Shown: positions 42,751-52,257, counted from the stretch's first letter. The stretch is DNA of 64,000 nt from Mesorhizobium sp. Root102 (GCF_001425625.1 NZ_LMCP01000009.1:1-64000); one strand, 5' to 3'. Translations and numbers: made by a program. The notes: a model not told the origin generated them from the sequence alone.

Positions 42751-44627
42751 CAATCGCCGCCCCTGTACTTGGCCGCCAGCGCTTTTTCCTTGTCGGGAAT
42801 GACCCACCAGGAATCGATGTCGGCACCGACATAGGCGGGTTGCTTGTCTGGAAAGCCGAACTTGTTCCAGTAGGCCAGCCAGACCGCGGACCGGTAATAT
42901 TGCGGCACGACGTAGAAATTCCACAGCAGGATGCGATCGAGCGCGTGGGTGGCGGCGACGAGATCGTCGCGATCGGTGGCGAAGATGATGCGGTCGACCA
43001 GTGCGTCGACGATCGGATTCTTGATGCCCATCAGATTGCGCGAACCTGGCGAGTCGGCGGCTTTAGAGCTCCAGAAGTCGCGTTGCTCGTTGCCCGGCGA
43101 ATCCGACTGCTGCAGAATCCCGGTGACGACATCGAAATCGAAATTGTTGACGCGGTTGATGTACTGGGTCTGGTCGATGATGCGCAAAGTGGCGTCCACA
43201 CCGATCTTGCGCAGATTGGCGATGTAGGGGCTGGCGATCACTTGATCGGTGTCGTTCCAGCCGAGGATTTCGAACTTGAACGGCACGCCGGTCTTGGCAT
43301 TGACCATCTTGCCGCCCTTGATCATCCAGCCCGCCTTGGCGAAAAGATCGACCGCCTGTTTCAGGTACTTCCGTTCCGCTTGCGGCGAATCGTAGACCGG
43401 CAGCTTGAATTCCTGGGTGAAAAGTTCGGGCGGCAGCTTGTCGCGGTATTTTTCCAGGATCTCCAGTTCCTGGCCTTGCGGCAATCCGCTCGACGCAAGT
43501 TCGGTGCCCTGGAAATAGCTCGATGTGCGGGTGTTGAAGCCGAAGAACAGGGTGCGGTTCATGCTCTCGAAATCAAACGGGATGGTCAGCGCCTCACGCA
43601 CCAGCCGGTCCTGGAACAGCGCCCGCCGCTGATTGAGGACGAAGCCCTGCATCGGTTCCGGCGCCTTGGTCTGGAAGTCCTTCTTCACGACGTCGCCGGC
43701 CTGGAATGCCGGAAAATTGTAGGCCGTCGCCCATTTGCGCGAGCTGTATTCGCGGTTGATGTCCTCCAGCCCGCCCTTGGTGAAGGCCAGCCACGCGGCG
43801 TTGTCGTCGAGGATATAGGTGTAGCGTCGCGTGTCGAAGTTCTCGCGCCCGATCTTCACCGGTAGCTTGGCCGCCCAGTAGTCCGGCACACGCTGCCAGA
43901 TGATTTCCGAGCCCGGCTTGAAGCTGGCGATCTTGTATGCGGCGGACCCAAGCGGAATTTCCAGCGTCGGCTTGGTGACGTCGCGCTTCTTGCCGTTGGC
44001 GTCGGTGCCTTCCCACCAATGTTTCGGCAGCACGGCAAGGTCGCCGATGATCTTGGGCAGTTCGCGGTTGCCCTTCTGGTTGAAATGGAACTCGACCTCG
44101 CGGTCGGAGATTGCCACCGCATCGGTGACGTTTTCGAAATAGCGGCTGTATTGCGGGCTGTTGGCCTTGAGCACCTGGAATGACCAGATTACGTCGTCTA
44201 CGGTGATCGGCTGGCCGTCATGCCATTTGGCGCGCGGGTCGAGCCGGTAGGTCGCGGAGGAATAGTCGACCGGATATTTGTAAGCGTCGGCGATCAGCGG
44301 ATGGCTGGTGCTGCCCTCATCGGTCGCCTGCTCCATCAGCGTGTCGTAAAGCAGTCCGCCACCGAACCCGACGAGGCCGGCGGCCGGCGACCCCTGCACA
44401 ATATAGGGATTGAAGCTGTCATAGGTGCCGGGCACCACCGAATTCAGCGTGCCGCCCTTGGGCGCGTCCGGGTTGACGTAGTCGTAGTGCTGAAAATTGT
44501 CGCCGTATTTGGATTCGCCGATCAACGATGAGGTGGTGCGCCATTCATCGGCGCGGGCAGCCTGCAATCCCGCCGCCAGAAGCGCTGCCGCCAGCATCGA
44601 CTTGAGAAGCGTTCGGCCAACCGTCAT
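42750..44627 (-). CDS. yejA: First YejA-type substrate-binding protein
   Basis: This 625-residue periplasmic protein has a Sec signal (LLKSMLAAALLAAGLQAARA). It carries the NFQHYDYVNPDAPKGGTLN motif, KWHDGQPITVDDVIWSFQVL, and EYSSRKWATAYNFPAFQAGD typical of YejA. It is the first gene of the yej operon, starting at ATG 44627 behind AGAGGATAG. The protein and the following one share motif order throughout, so they look like diverged tandem duplicates. Confidence 0.9.
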   Translation of the reverse strand: MTVGRTLLKSMLAAALLAAGLQAARADEWRTTSSLIGESKYGDNFQHYDYVNPDAPKGGTLNSVVPGTYDSFNPYIVQGSPAAGLVGFGGGLLYDTLMEQATDEGSTSHPLIADAYKYPVDYSSATYRLDPRAKWHDGQPITVDDVIWSFQVLKANSPQYSRYFENVTDAVAISDREVEFHFNQKGNRELPKIIGDLAVLPKHWWEGTDANGKKRDVTKPTLEIPLGSAAYKIASFKPGSEIIWQRVPDYWAAKLPVKIGRENFDTRRYTYILDDNAAWLAFTKGGLEDINREYSSRKWATAYNFPAFQAGDVVKKDFQTKAPEPMQGFVLNQRRALFQDRLVREALTIPFDFESMNRTLFFGFNTRTSSYFQGTELASSGLPQGQELEILEKYRDKLPPELFTQEFKLPVYDSPQAERKYLKQAVDLFAKAGWMIKGGKMVNAKTGVPFKFEILGWNDTDQVIASPYIANLRKIGVDATLRIIDQTQYINRVNNFDFDVVTGILQQSDSPGNEQRDFWSSKAADSPGSRNLMGIKNPIVDALVDRIIFATDRDDLVAATHALDRILLWNFYVVPQYYRSAVWLAYWNKFGFPDKQPAYVGADIDSWWVIPDKEKALAAKYRGGD

Positions 44628-44731
44628 GCACTATCCTCTTAGCAATGCCCGTTATGGGCAATCTAGATGATTTGGCGCTCGTGAAAACCGCCATGCGCGG
44701 CTTTGTCGCCGCATATGCGCTATTCCTAACA

Positions 44732-44758
44732 AAAAAGCCGGGCTGAACCCGGCTTTTT
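44732..44758 (-). terminator. Rho-independent terminator of the cytochrome c gene
   Basis: AAAAAGCCGGG-CTGAA-CCCGGCTTTTT forms a GC-rich 6-bp stem extended by A-T pairs, with a T-run on both strands. It lies 25 bases beyond the stop codon of the leftward cytochrome gene and upstream of the yej operon promoter region, so it should end the cytochrome transcript. Confidence 0.85.
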
Positions 44759-44782
44759 CAAGGTCGTCGAGATGATATCTGG

Positions 44783-45475
44783 TTATTGGGCAGGCGCCGG
44801 TGCTGGAGCGGCAGGAGCTGGTGCGGCGGGCGCTGCTGGCTTGGCTGGCGCGGCCCCTTCAGCCGGCTTGGCCGGGGCTGTTGCATCGGCAGGCTTGGCG
44901 GGCGCGGTTGCGTCGGCGGCAGCGCCCGGCGCCGGCAGCGGCTTGGGGTTGTCGGACAGCGTGCGCAGATAGGCAATGACGTTGGCGCGGTCCTCGTCCT
45001 TGGGCAGGCCGGCGAAGCCCATCGCGGTGCCCTTCACGAATTTCTTAGGCGAGGTGATGAAGTGGTTGAGGTTGTCGTAGGTCCACTTCTCGGTGCCGCC
45101 CTTGGAAAATTCCTTCATGCCGGCCGAATAGGCGAAGCCTGCATGCTCGGCCACCGGGCGGTCGACGAGGTCCCACAGATCGGGGCCGACCTTGTTGGGG
45201 CCGCCCTTTTCGCCGGAATGGCAGGCCTGGCATTTCTTGAAGACGGCGGCGCCCTGCTCGACATTGGCGGTCGCCAGCAGGTCGGCGATCGGCTTGGCTT
45301 CGGCAGCCGGCGCGGCCGGGCCGCCTTCGGCTGGCTCGGCGGCCTCGATAGCGAAGCCGGGCTTTTCCGGCGGCGGTGATGCAAACAGCGCATCGGACAC
45401 AAGGCCGACCGAGAAGACGACGAAAACGGTTCCGAGCAATCCGGCGAGCAGTTTGTTGACTTCGTTGGAATCCAT
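44783..45475 (-). CDS. cycM: Membrane-anchored cytochrome c (CycM type)
   Basis: This 230-residue protein has an uncleaved N-terminal anchor (LLAGLLGTVFVVFSVGLVSDALF), an Ala/Pro/Glu linker, then one class I cytochrome c domain with heme motif CQACH and the methionine ligand in GTAMGFAGL. The C-terminal 50 residues are imperfect Ala-Pro-Lys repeats (ATAPAKPAD, ATAPAKPAE, GAAPAKPAA). CycM-type cytochromes pass electrons from the bc1 complex to the aa3 oxidase. The order cytochrome-kdsB-pheA is the usual one in Rhizobiales, with the cytochrome divergent from kdsB. Confidence 0.9.
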   Translation of the reverse strand: MDSNEVNKLLAGLLGTVFVVFSVGLVSDALFASPPPEKPGFAIEAAEPAEGGPAAPAAEAKPIADLLATANVEQGAAVFKKCQACHSGEKGGPNKVGPDLWDLVDRPVAEHAGFAYSAGMKEFSKGGTEKWTYDNLNHFITSPKKFVKGTAMGFAGLPKDEDRANVIAYLRTLSDNPKPLPAPGAAADATAPAKPADATAPAKPAEGAAPAKPAAPAAPAPAAPAPAPAQ

Positions 45476-45667
45476 ACGCCCCTTGCTCCCTTTTCCGGCG
45501 GACCGAACCGTCCACTCCGTCCGTCGGTATCGTGACCCACCCTGCCAGGGCGGTCAAATCGGGCGGAAACTAGGTCTTTTGCTGCGGCGTTGCAACACCT
45601 ATAAGGGCGCTTCCAGTGAGACCTTTTGCCACTTTCCTTGTCCTCTTTGAGACGCCTTGCACCCGAG

Positions 45668-46396
45668 ATGTCCACGCTGATCCTGATCCCGGCCCGCATG
45701 GCCTCGACCCGCCTGCCGGGCAAGCCGTTGGCCGACATCGCCGGCGCGCCGATGATCGTCCATGTCGCCCGCCGCGCCGCCGAGGCCGGCCTTGGCCGGG
45801 TGGTGGTGGCGACCGACACGCAAAGCGTGGCCGAAGCGGTGCGCGCACATGGTTTCGAGGCCGTGATGACGCGCACGGACCACGAATCCGGCTCCGACCG
45901 CATCCATGAGGCGCTGGTCGCGCTTGATCCTGAGCGCAAGGTCGAAACCATCGTCAATGTGCAGGGTGACCTGCCGACCATCGATCCCCAGATCATCGCC
46001 GCGTCGCTCAGGCCGTTCGATGATAGCGCGGTGGACATCGCCACGCTCGGCGTCGAGATCGTCCGTGACGAGGAAAAGACCAATCCCAATGTCGTCAAGA
46101 TCGTCGGTTCGCCGCTCTCCGGCACCAGGCTGAGGGCGCTCTATTTCACCCGTGCCACGGCACCCTGGGGCGAGGGACCGCTCTATCACCATGTCGGCCT
46201 CTATGCCTATCGTCGCGCCGCGCTCGAGCGTTTTGTCGCGCTGAAGCCGTCGCCGCTGGAACGCCGCGAGCGGTTGGAACAGCTGCGGGCGCTGGAGGCC
46301 GGCATGCGCATCGACGCCGAGATAGTCCAGTCGCTGCCGCTTGGCGTCGACACGCCGGAAGACCTCGAACGCGCCAGAACCATCCTTGCAAACTGA
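45668..46396 (+). CDS. kdsB: 3-deoxy-manno-octulosonate cytidylyltransferase
   Basis: This 242-residue nucleotidyltransferase activates KDO with CTP to CMP-KDO for lipopolysaccharide. It has the signature [50 protein letters not shown] and [10 protein letters not shown]. The start MSTLILIP at 45668 fits the family N-terminus, while an upstream in-frame ATG at 45626 does not. It is followed by pheA after 44 bases, probably in the same transcript. Confidence 0.96.
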   Translation: MSTLILIPARMASTRLPGKPLADIAGAPMIVHVARRAAEAGLGRVVVATDTQSVAEAVRAHGFEAVMTRTDHESGSDRIHEALVALDPERKVETIVNVQGDLPTIDPQIIAASLRPFDDSAVDIATLGVEIVRDEEKTNPNVVKIVGSPLSGTRLRALYFTRATAPWGEGPLYHHVGLYAYRRAALERFVALKPSPLERRERLEQLRALEAGMRIDAEIVQSLPLGVDTPEDLERARTILAN

Positions 46397-46440
46397 AAAA
46401 TCCCTTCGAAGCTGAGACCCCTTGAATCGAGAATTGGCCC

Positions 46441-47304
46441 ATGCCTGAAAAGACCAACAGAATATCCTTCCAGGGCGAGCCGGGCGCCAATTCCGACACC
46501 GCTTCCCGCAACGTCTATCCCTCGATGAAGCCGTTGCCGTGTCCGACCTTCGAAGACGCGTTCAACGCGGTCGAGACGGGCAAGGCCGACCTCGCCATGA
46601 TCCCGATCGAGAACACCATTGCCGGGCGCGTCGCCGATATCCATCATCTGTTGCCGGAATCGAAGCTGCACATCATCGGCGAATATTTCCTGCCCATTCA
46701 TTTCCAGCTGATGGTGCTGCCGGGCGTCAAGCGCGACGAGATCAAGACGGTGCATAGCCACATCCATGCGCTTGGCCAGTGCCGCAAATACATCCGCAAG
46801 AACGGCTGGAAGGCGATCGTCGCCGGCGACACGGCTGGCGCCGCCAAGATGGTCTCCGAGGTCAAGGACCGCACCATGGCGGCGCTGTCGCCGGCGCTGG
46901 CCGCGACGCTCTACGGGCTCGACATCATCGAGCAAAATGTCGAGGACACGGACAGCAACGTCACCCGCTTTGTCGTCCTGACCAAGAACAAGCAATGGGC
47001 GGAGCGTCCGTCACCCGACGTCAAGATGATGACGACCTTCATCTTCCGCGTCCGCAACGTGCCGGCCGCGCTCTACAAGGCGATGGGCGGTTTTGCCACC
47101 AACGGCATCAACATGACCAAGCTGGAGAGCTATCAGCTGGGCGCGTTCACGGCGACGCTGTTCTACGCCGACATCGAGGGCCATCCCGACGATCCGCTGG
47201 TCAAGCTGGCGCTGGAAGAGCTTCGCTTCTTCTCGCGCGAAGTGCGGATTCTCGGCGTCTATCCGGCCAGCGCGTCGCGTGAGCAGTGGAAAGTGGCGGA
47301 TTAA
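46441..47304 (+). CDS. pheA: Prephenate dehydratase
   Basis: This 287-residue enzyme converts prephenate to phenylpyruvate for phenylalanine synthesis. It shows ISFQGEPGANSD, AMIPIENTIAGRV, SHIHALGQC and the conserved DSNVTRFVVL that carries the catalytic Thr-Arg-Phe. A C-terminal ACT domain (FIFRVRNVPAALYKAMGGFA) should bind phenylalanine. The usual ESRP motif there reads ESYQ, a variant I believe is common in alphaproteobacteria. It is the monofunctional form, without a chorismate mutase domain. Confidence 0.95.
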   Translation: MPEKTNRISFQGEPGANSDTASRNVYPSMKPLPCPTFEDAFNAVETGKADLAMIPIENTIAGRVADIHHLLPESKLHIIGEYFLPIHFQLMVLPGVKRDEIKTVHSHIHALGQCRKYIRKNGWKAIVAGDTAGAAKMVSEVKDRTMAALSPALAATLYGLDIIEQNVEDTDSNVTRFVVLTKNKQWAERPSPDVKMMTTFIFRVRNVPAALYKAMGGFATNGINMTKLESYQLGAFTATLFYADIEGHPDDPLVKLALEELRFFSREVRILGVYPASASREQWKVAD

Positions 47305-47305
47305 A

Positions 47306-47608
47306 TCAGCCCCAGCCCAACGGCACGTAGTCGATCTCCATAAACGCCGTGACCTCCGGCACCCAGCGGTCGCGCACGAAGGCGACATGGTCTGGATGGT
47401 CGTTGTACCTGGTATAGGCAGCCTGGTCGGCGAACTCCATCGAGAAGCCGAAATGATAGTCGTTCTTGGGGCTGATCTGCCGCAATTGCTCGAAATGCGT
47501 GACGCCCCTGATCGCGGTGAGGATTTTCTTGGCGTCGACCAGGAACCTCTTTTCCTCCAGCGAGTGCGGCGGATGCTTCAGCGTGAAAACGACGGTGTGA
47601 CGGATCAT
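47306..47608 (-). CDS. Dabb (stress-responsive alpha/beta barrel) domain protein
   Basis: This 100-residue dimeric ferredoxin-like barrel protein begins MIRHTVVFTLKHPPHS and contains the FGFSMEFADQAAYTRYNDHPDH segment that defines the family. The ATG at 47608 follows GGAGCAGGAC. Dabb proteins include cyclases and stress-induced proteins, and no activity can be assigned. It is convergent with pheA, with stops one base apart. Confidence 0.85.
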   Translation of the reverse strand: MIRHTVVFTLKHPPHSLEEKRFLVDAKKILTAIRGVTHFEQLRQISPKNDYHFGFSMEFADQAAYTRYNDHPDHVAFVRDRWVPEVTAFMEIDYVPLGWG

Positions 47609-47645
47609 GTCCTGCTCCTGCAATGTCTTTCAATAATCGCTGCCA

Positions 47646-48590
47646 TCATTCCGAGTCGACCCAGGCGCGGATGAGGTGGTGCGCGATGGCGCCTTTCGGT
47701 GGCGTGATCAAATTGCCGGGATGCTCCCTGGTCAGCATCAGATGGACCTCGTCGCGGGCAAACCAGCGGCAGTCCTCCAACTCGTTGAGGTCGGCCTGGA
47801 TATCGTCGTTGAGCGGCTCGCCAAAGCAGCCGATCATCAGCGAATAGGGAAACGGCCAGGGCTGGCTGGCGTGGTAGACGACGCGGCCGAGCCTGATGCC
47901 GGCCTCTTCCAGCGTCTCGCGGCGCACCGCCGCCTCGATCGTCTCGCCCGGCTCGATGAAGCCGGCAAGGGCCGAGTACATGCCTGGTGCGAAATGCCGG
48001 CCGCGCCCGAGCAGGCACTTCTCCCGCGTCGCCGTCAGCATGATCGCCACCGGGTCGGTGCGTGGAAAATGCTCGGTGCCGCAATTCGGGCAATGCCGCT
48101 TGTAGCCGCCGGCCCGCATCTGCGATTCGGTACCGCATTTGCTGCAGAAACGATGGCTGGCGTGCCAGGCAAGCAGGGCCGCCCCTTGAGCCATCGCGCC
48201 GGCAGCCGCCTCGTCGATCAGCCCTTGCATGTAGACCGAGCGATAGTCGATGGCCTTGATCGTTTCCGGCAATTGTTCGGCGTCAACGCCGGCCGGCACG
48301 GCCAGCACCGGTCCTTTTTCGGAAAAACCGAGCAGGATGCCTTGCGCCAGGGAAACCTTGAAGGGCTCGCTCTCGGCGGCGCCGAACCAGGGGTCGAGAC
48401 CACTGCCATCCCCGAGCTTCAGATAGAGCCGGCCGCCATTCATCAGAAGCAGCCGTGTCGCCGGATCGGCGAGCGCCTTGTCGACGGAATCGTCGGCGCG
48501 GTTCTCGGATTGCCGGTCGATGGTGTTGCCGGCAAAGCCGACGAACTGGCTCGGCTCGCGCAAGGGCGCGTCAAACAGGCGGAAGCTCAT
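47646..48590 (-). CDS. nudC: NAD+ diphosphatase (NUDIX)
   Basis: This 314-residue protein has an N-terminal NUDIX-like domain, a four-cysteine zinc ribbon (CSKCGTESQMRAGGYKRHC followed by PNC), and the NUDIX box GFIEPGETIEAAVRRETLEEAG. The SQPWPFPYSLMIGC segment after it is the NudC specificity motif. NudC cleaves NAD(H) and removes NAD caps from RNA. Confidence 0.94.
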   Translation of the reverse strand: MSFRLFDAPLREPSQFVGFAGNTIDRQSENRADDSVDKALADPATRLLLMNGGRLYLKLGDGSGLDPWFGAAESEPFKVSLAQGILLGFSEKGPVLAVPAGVDAEQLPETIKAIDYRSVYMQGLIDEAAAGAMAQGAALLAWHASHRFCSKCGTESQMRAGGYKRHCPNCGTEHFPRTDPVAIMLTATREKCLLGRGRHFAPGMYSALAGFIEPGETIEAAVRRETLEEAGIRLGRVVYHASQPWPFPYSLMIGCFGEPLNDDIQADLNELEDCRWFARDEVHLMLTREHPGNLITPPKGAIAHHLIRAWVDSE

Positions 48591-48631
48591 GGAGACTCTG
48601 GCGTACGTTGCAGGATGGACACGGGGAACGC

Positions 48632-49051
48632 TTATAGCGCCGCCTTGATCGTTTCGGCAAACCGCCGCAGGTCGGAACGTTGATAGGGCTCACGCAGGCC
48701 GTGCCCCCACACCGGGCCCGGCCAGCCGGGGTCGCCTTCCGAACGCCCAATGACATGGATGTGCAGCTGGCGCACGATGTTGCCGAGCGCGCCGGTGTTG
48801 ATCTTGGTGCAGCCGGTCGCTTTCTTCAGTCCCTGTGCCACCATATTGGTCTCGAAGGTCAGCATCGCCTGGTCGAGCGGCGTCATGTCGTGGATTTCCT
48901 CCGCGCCCGGCCGCTGCGGCACCAGGAGCAGCCATGGCCAGCGACGGTCGTTCATCACGCGCAGTTCGCACAGCCCAAGCCACATCAATTGCTCGCTGTC
49001 CGCCTCCAGCCGGGTGTCCAGCGTGAATCCGGCCTTCAGGCCCGGCAGCAT
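48632..49051 (-). CDS. HIT domain protein
   Basis: This 139-residue protein is a histidine-triad hydrolase-like protein with the motif region NIVRQLHIHVIGR near residue 98. The canonical triad HxHxH is reduced to Q-x-H-x-H, a known variant in some HIT proteins. The ATG at 49051 is chosen because it gives the family N-terminus. Substrate is unknown, probably a nucleotide conjugate. It lies 41 bases upstream of nudC on the same strand. Confidence 0.85.
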   Translation of the reverse strand: MLPGLKAGFTLDTRLEADSEQLMWLGLCELRVMNDRRWPWLLLVPQRPGAEEIHDMTPLDQAMLTFETNMVAQGLKKATGCTKINTGALGNIVRQLHIHVIGRSEGDPGWPGPVWGHGLREPYQRSDLRRFAETIKAAL

Positions 49052-49221
49052 CGGCGTTTCCCTTGCTTTTCTTGGTTTCCTCAAACGCAGGAACGCTAGA
49101 GCGGCGGCAAGGGGGCTGCAAGCGAATCATTGCGCCGCTCACGGTTTGGTGCGCTAATTCCATATTTTTACGATTTCCTCGGCGCACTTGCATTTCGTCG
49201 CACAATTGCCGATATGGAAAG

Positions 49222-49320
49222 CGGGAGGTTGGTGGTGGACGGTCCACTCGCCAACCGGGTCAGGTCCGGAAGGAAGCAGCCCTAACGAGCCCGGAACGGG
49301 TCATTGTTCCAGCCTCCCAC
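49222..49320 (+). ncRNA. ffs: SRP RNA (4.5S, small bacterial type)
   Basis: The apical loop and symmetric internal loops of SRP RNA are exact: GGTCAGGTCCGGAAGGAAG followed by CAGCCCTAACG. The outer stem pairs GGGAGG at 49223-49228 with CCTCCC at 49313-49318. Placement directly upstream of dnaX is typical for alphaproteobacteria. The RNA binds Ffh to target membrane proteins cotranslationally. End points are accurate to a few bases. Confidence 0.95.
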
Positions 49321-49425
49321 CTCACCGGCCCCTCTCGCGACATTGACGACGCATTGCAGCGCGGGCGAGACTATGCGCAGGAATTGGCCGCCTTCGTGTG
49401 TGGCCATTTGGAGCTTTACGGGCGA

Positions 49426-51228
49426 ATGAGCGAAGCCGGAAATTCGGGAACGGACAAGGCCGTCGCCTATCGCGTTCTGGCGCGCAAGTACCGTCCTTCG
49501 AACTTCTCCGAACTGGTCGGCCAGGAGCCGACGGTGCGCACCCTCACCAATGCCTTTGCCACCGGCCGCATCGCCCAGGCCTGGATGCTGACCGGCGTGC
49601 GCGGCGTCGGCAAGACCACGACGGCGCGCATACTCGCGCGCGCCCTGAACTATAAAACCGCTGATATCGACCAGCCTTCGGTCGACCTTGCCGTGCTCGG
49701 CGAGCATTGCCAGGCGATCATGGAAGGCCGCCATGTCGACGTGATCGAAATGGATGCCGCCTCGCACACCGGCATCGACGATATCAGGGACATCATCGAG
49801 CGCGTGCGCTATGCGCCGGTCTCGGCCCGCTACAAGGTCTACATCATCGACGAAGTGCACATGCTGTCGACGCAGGCCTTCAACGGCCTGCTGAAGACGC
49901 TGGAAGAGCCGCCGCCGCACGTCAAATTCATCTTCGCCACCACCGAAATCCGCAAGGTTCCGATCACCGTCCTGTCGCGCTGCCAGCGTTTTGACCTGAG
50001 GCGAATCGACGCCGGCGCGCTGGTTGCGCATCTGTCCTCGATCTCGGCCAAGGAAGGCATTTCGGTCGACGACGATGCGCTGGCGATGATCGCGCGCGCC
50101 GCCGAAGGCTCGGCCCGTGATTCGCTCTCCATTCTCGACCAGGCGATTGCCCATGGCGCCGGCTCCGTCAGTGCCGATGCGGTTCGGGCGATGCTGGGGC
50201 TCGCCGACCGCGCCCGCATCGTCGATCTGTTCGAGCATGTCATGAAGGGCGATGTAGCGGCAGCGCTTGGCGAATTCCGTTCGCAGTATGACACCGGCGC
50301 CGATCCGGCCGCCGTGCTGACCGATCTTGCCGAATTCAACCACCTCGTCACCAGGCTGCGTTTCGTGCCGACGGCCATCGAGGATGCCTCGCTATCCGAG
50401 GACGAGCGGCAGCGCGGCGCGGATTTCGCCAGGACGTTGTCGGTCAGGGTGCTGTCGCGGACATGGCAGATGCTGCTCAAGGGCATCCCCGAGGTGCAGT
50501 CCTCCAACCGGCCGGTGAGTGCCGCCGAAATGGTGTTGATCCGGCTCGCTCACGCCGCCGACCTGCCGACGCTGGATGAGGCGCTGAGATCGCTTGAGGG
50601 CACGGCGCCGGTGCAAAATGGCGCGCCGCGCCCGAATGGTGCGCCCGCAGGTTCCGGCAATGGCGGTGGCGCCAGCGCGGTGGCGCAGACGCGCATGCCT
50701 GCCGGGTCGGGCGGCGCACAGACCATGCGGCTGGTCGAAGCCACGCCTGCCCCCGCCGCCTTCGTCGCTCCGCCGGAACCGGTCGTGGAGACGCAATCGG
50801 CGCCGCTGAAATCGCTGGCCGACATCATTGCCCTGGCCGATGCGCAGCGCGACATCGCCTTCAAGGTGCAGGTCAAGAGCTATATCCGCCTTGTGCGCAT
50901 CGAGCCCGGCCGGATCGATGTCGGCCTGACCAGCGACGCGCCCAAGATGCTGCTCAACGACCTGACGACGAAGCTGCGCGCCTGGACCGGCCGCAGCTGG
51001 CTGGTCTCGCTGTCGAAGGAAGAGGGTGGCCAGACGCTTGCCGAAATGGAATCGGCCAAGCGCGAGAACGCCTTCCTCGATGCCAAGAGCGACCCGACGG
51101 TGGCCGCCATTCTGGCGCGCTTTCCCGGCGCCAAGATCATCGACGTGCGCATTCCAGACGCGCCGGAAGCCGAAACGGCAGAGGCCGACGTGCCCGTCGA
51201 GCCGCCGGGTGACGACGATGAAACCTGA
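49426..51228 (+). CDS. dnaX: DNA polymerase III subunit gamma/tau
   Basis: This 600-residue clamp-loader ATPase has VLARKYRPSNFSELVGQE at the N-terminus, Walker A GVRGVGKTTTARILAR, Walker B VYIIDEVHML, sensor 1 FIFATTEIRKVP and the arginine-finger SRCQRF. Of the four zinc cysteines of the E. coli protein only one is left (LGEHCQAIMEG), which I believe is usual for Rhizobiales. The C-terminal third is a Gly/Pro-rich linker and the tau domain. The ATG at 49426 lies about 105 bases after the SRP RNA. Longer frames upstream run through that RNA and are rejected. Confidence 0.95.
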   Translation: MSEAGNSGTDKAVAYRVLARKYRPSNFSELVGQEPTVRTLTNAFATGRIAQAWMLTGVRGVGKTTTARILARALNYKTADIDQPSVDLAVLGEHCQAIMEGRHVDVIEMDAASHTGIDDIRDIIERVRYAPVSARYKVYIIDEVHMLSTQAFNGLLKTLEEPPPHVKFIFATTEIRKVPITVLSRCQRFDLRRIDAGALVAHLSSISAKEGISVDDDALAMIARAAEGSARDSLSILDQAIAHGAGSVSADAVRAMLGLADRARIVDLFEHVMKGDVAAALGEFRSQYDTGADPAAVLTDLAEFNHLVTRLRFVPTAIEDASLSEDERQRGADFARTLSVRVLSRTWQMLLKGIPEVQSSNRPVSAAEMVLIRLAHAADLPTLDEALRSLEGTAPVQNGAPRPNGAPAGSGNGGGASAVAQTRMPAGSGGAQTMRLVEATPAPAAFVAPPEPVVETQSAPLKSLADIIALADAQRDIAFKVQVKSYIRLVRIEPGRIDVGLTSDAPKMLLNDLTTKLRAWTGRSWLVSLSKEEGGQTLAEMESAKRENAFLDAKSDPTVAAILARFPGAKIIDVRIPDAPEAETAEADVPVEPPGDDDET

Positions 51229-51258
51229 TCCAGCCACGAATCCGCAAAGGACCCGACC

Positions 51259-51582
51259 ATGAAAGATCTTCTCGGCCTGATGGGCAAGGCGAAGGAAATG
51301 CAGGCCAAGTTCCAGGCCATGCAGGATGAGATCGCCACGCTTGAAGCGTCCGGCCAGGCGGGCGGCGGCCTGGTCAACGTGACGCTGACCGGAAAATTCG
51401 AGATGAAGTCGCTGAAGATCGATCCATCCTTGTTCAAGGAGGACGATGTCGAGATCCTCGAGGATCTGGTGCTGGCCGCCCACAATGACGCCAAGACCAA
51501 GGTCGAGCAGATCGTGCAGGAAAAGACCAAGGCGCTGACCGCCGGTCTGCCGATCCCGCCGGGAATGAAATTGCCCTTCTAG
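51259..51582 (+). CDS. ybaB: YbaB/EbfC nucleoid-associated protein
   Basis: This 107-residue protein begins [20 protein letters not shown] and contains [21 protein letters not shown] and the C-terminal [12 protein letters not shown]. It forms tweezer-like dimers that bind DNA. It follows dnaX by 30 bases in the conserved dnaX-ybaB-recR order. Confidence 0.95.
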   Translation: MKDLLGLMGKAKEMQAKFQAMQDEIATLEASGQAGGGLVNVTLTGKFEMKSLKIDPSLFKEDDVEILEDLVLAAHNDAKTKVEQIVQEKTKALTAGLPIPPGMKLPF

Positions 51583-51594
51583 CGTTCGGCGCCC

Positions 51595-52002
51595 ATGACC
51601 GAAGAGCCCTCCGAAAGATTGATCGAGCAGCGTATCCGCAACAGGCTCTACGAGATCCTGGAAATCCTGGCTGACTGCGACGGTGGCGTCGATCTCGTCG
51701 GCATCAAGGGTTACTTCAATCTGTTCGAGGATTTCGTCCATCGCCCGTCGATCGAAGCCGGCACGTCGGCGCTTTCGAAGGACGAGCGCGCCATCGTGCT
51801 GGAGATCGCCGAATTCCTGGAAGCGGCCAGCGAGACAAATCCGGACTTCACCAGGGCCGAGTTCATCGAAAGCGACTGGCCGGCAAAGATCGCGCCGACG
51901 GCCAGGGATGCGCGGACGCTGTTTCTCCGGCGCGGCCTGTTTTCGGAGAAGGTCGAGGAGCTCGAACCTGGCCAGCCGGCCGCGGTTGCGGCCGGGCGAT
52001 AG
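51595..52002 (+). CDS. Hypothetical acidic protein
   Basis: This 135-residue protein is not recognised. It starts 12 bases after the ybaB stop, so it is likely cotranscribed. It is mostly helical and acidic (LYEILEILADCDGGVDLVGI, AIVLEIAEFLEAASETNPDF) with no signal peptide or membrane helix. Codon pattern matches its neighbours. Confidence 0.6.
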   Translation: MTEEPSERLIEQRIRNRLYEILEILADCDGGVDLVGIKGYFNLFEDFVHRPSIEAGTSALSKDERAIVLEIAEFLEAASETNPDFTRAEFIESDWPAKIAPTARDARTLFLRRGLFSEKVEELEPGQPAAVAAGR

Positions 52003-52004
52003 GC

Positions 52005-52117
52005 CCGGTTCCAGGCAAAAACGTGACGCGGTTATCCCTGGAAAAAGAGCTGGCGCTTTCCCCGGGCAATTGCGGCGAAACAAAGAGAGAGCGGTCATCG
52101 CTTTTGTGAAATGATGG
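52005..52117 (+). repeat. Dispersed rhizobial intergenic repeat, copy 2
   Basis: This is a diverged copy, in opposite orientation, of the element at 36867-36979. It runs from GGTTCCAGGCAAAAACGTGA to TGTGAAATGATGG and contains the CAAAGAGAGAGCGGT block. It lies directly after the hypothetical gene and before the cell-wall hydrolase promoter region. Confidence 0.6.
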
Positions 52118-52257
52118 CTCGATCTATCTGGAAAGCCACGAAATTGTGCCAATTTGGCAACAGTGCGTTGTTAATAACGTTTTGGCCATCATTTTGCCCG
52201 AAAGTGTCTCATTCTTGCCGCAGCCTGGGGGCGGGCACGAAGTGAGAGGGTTACCTT

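Noticed and set aside
50392..52152. 586-codon open frame on the minus strand opposite dnaX and ybaB
   Set aside because: It overlaps two certain genes entirely and has no motif, so it is a GC-driven shadow.
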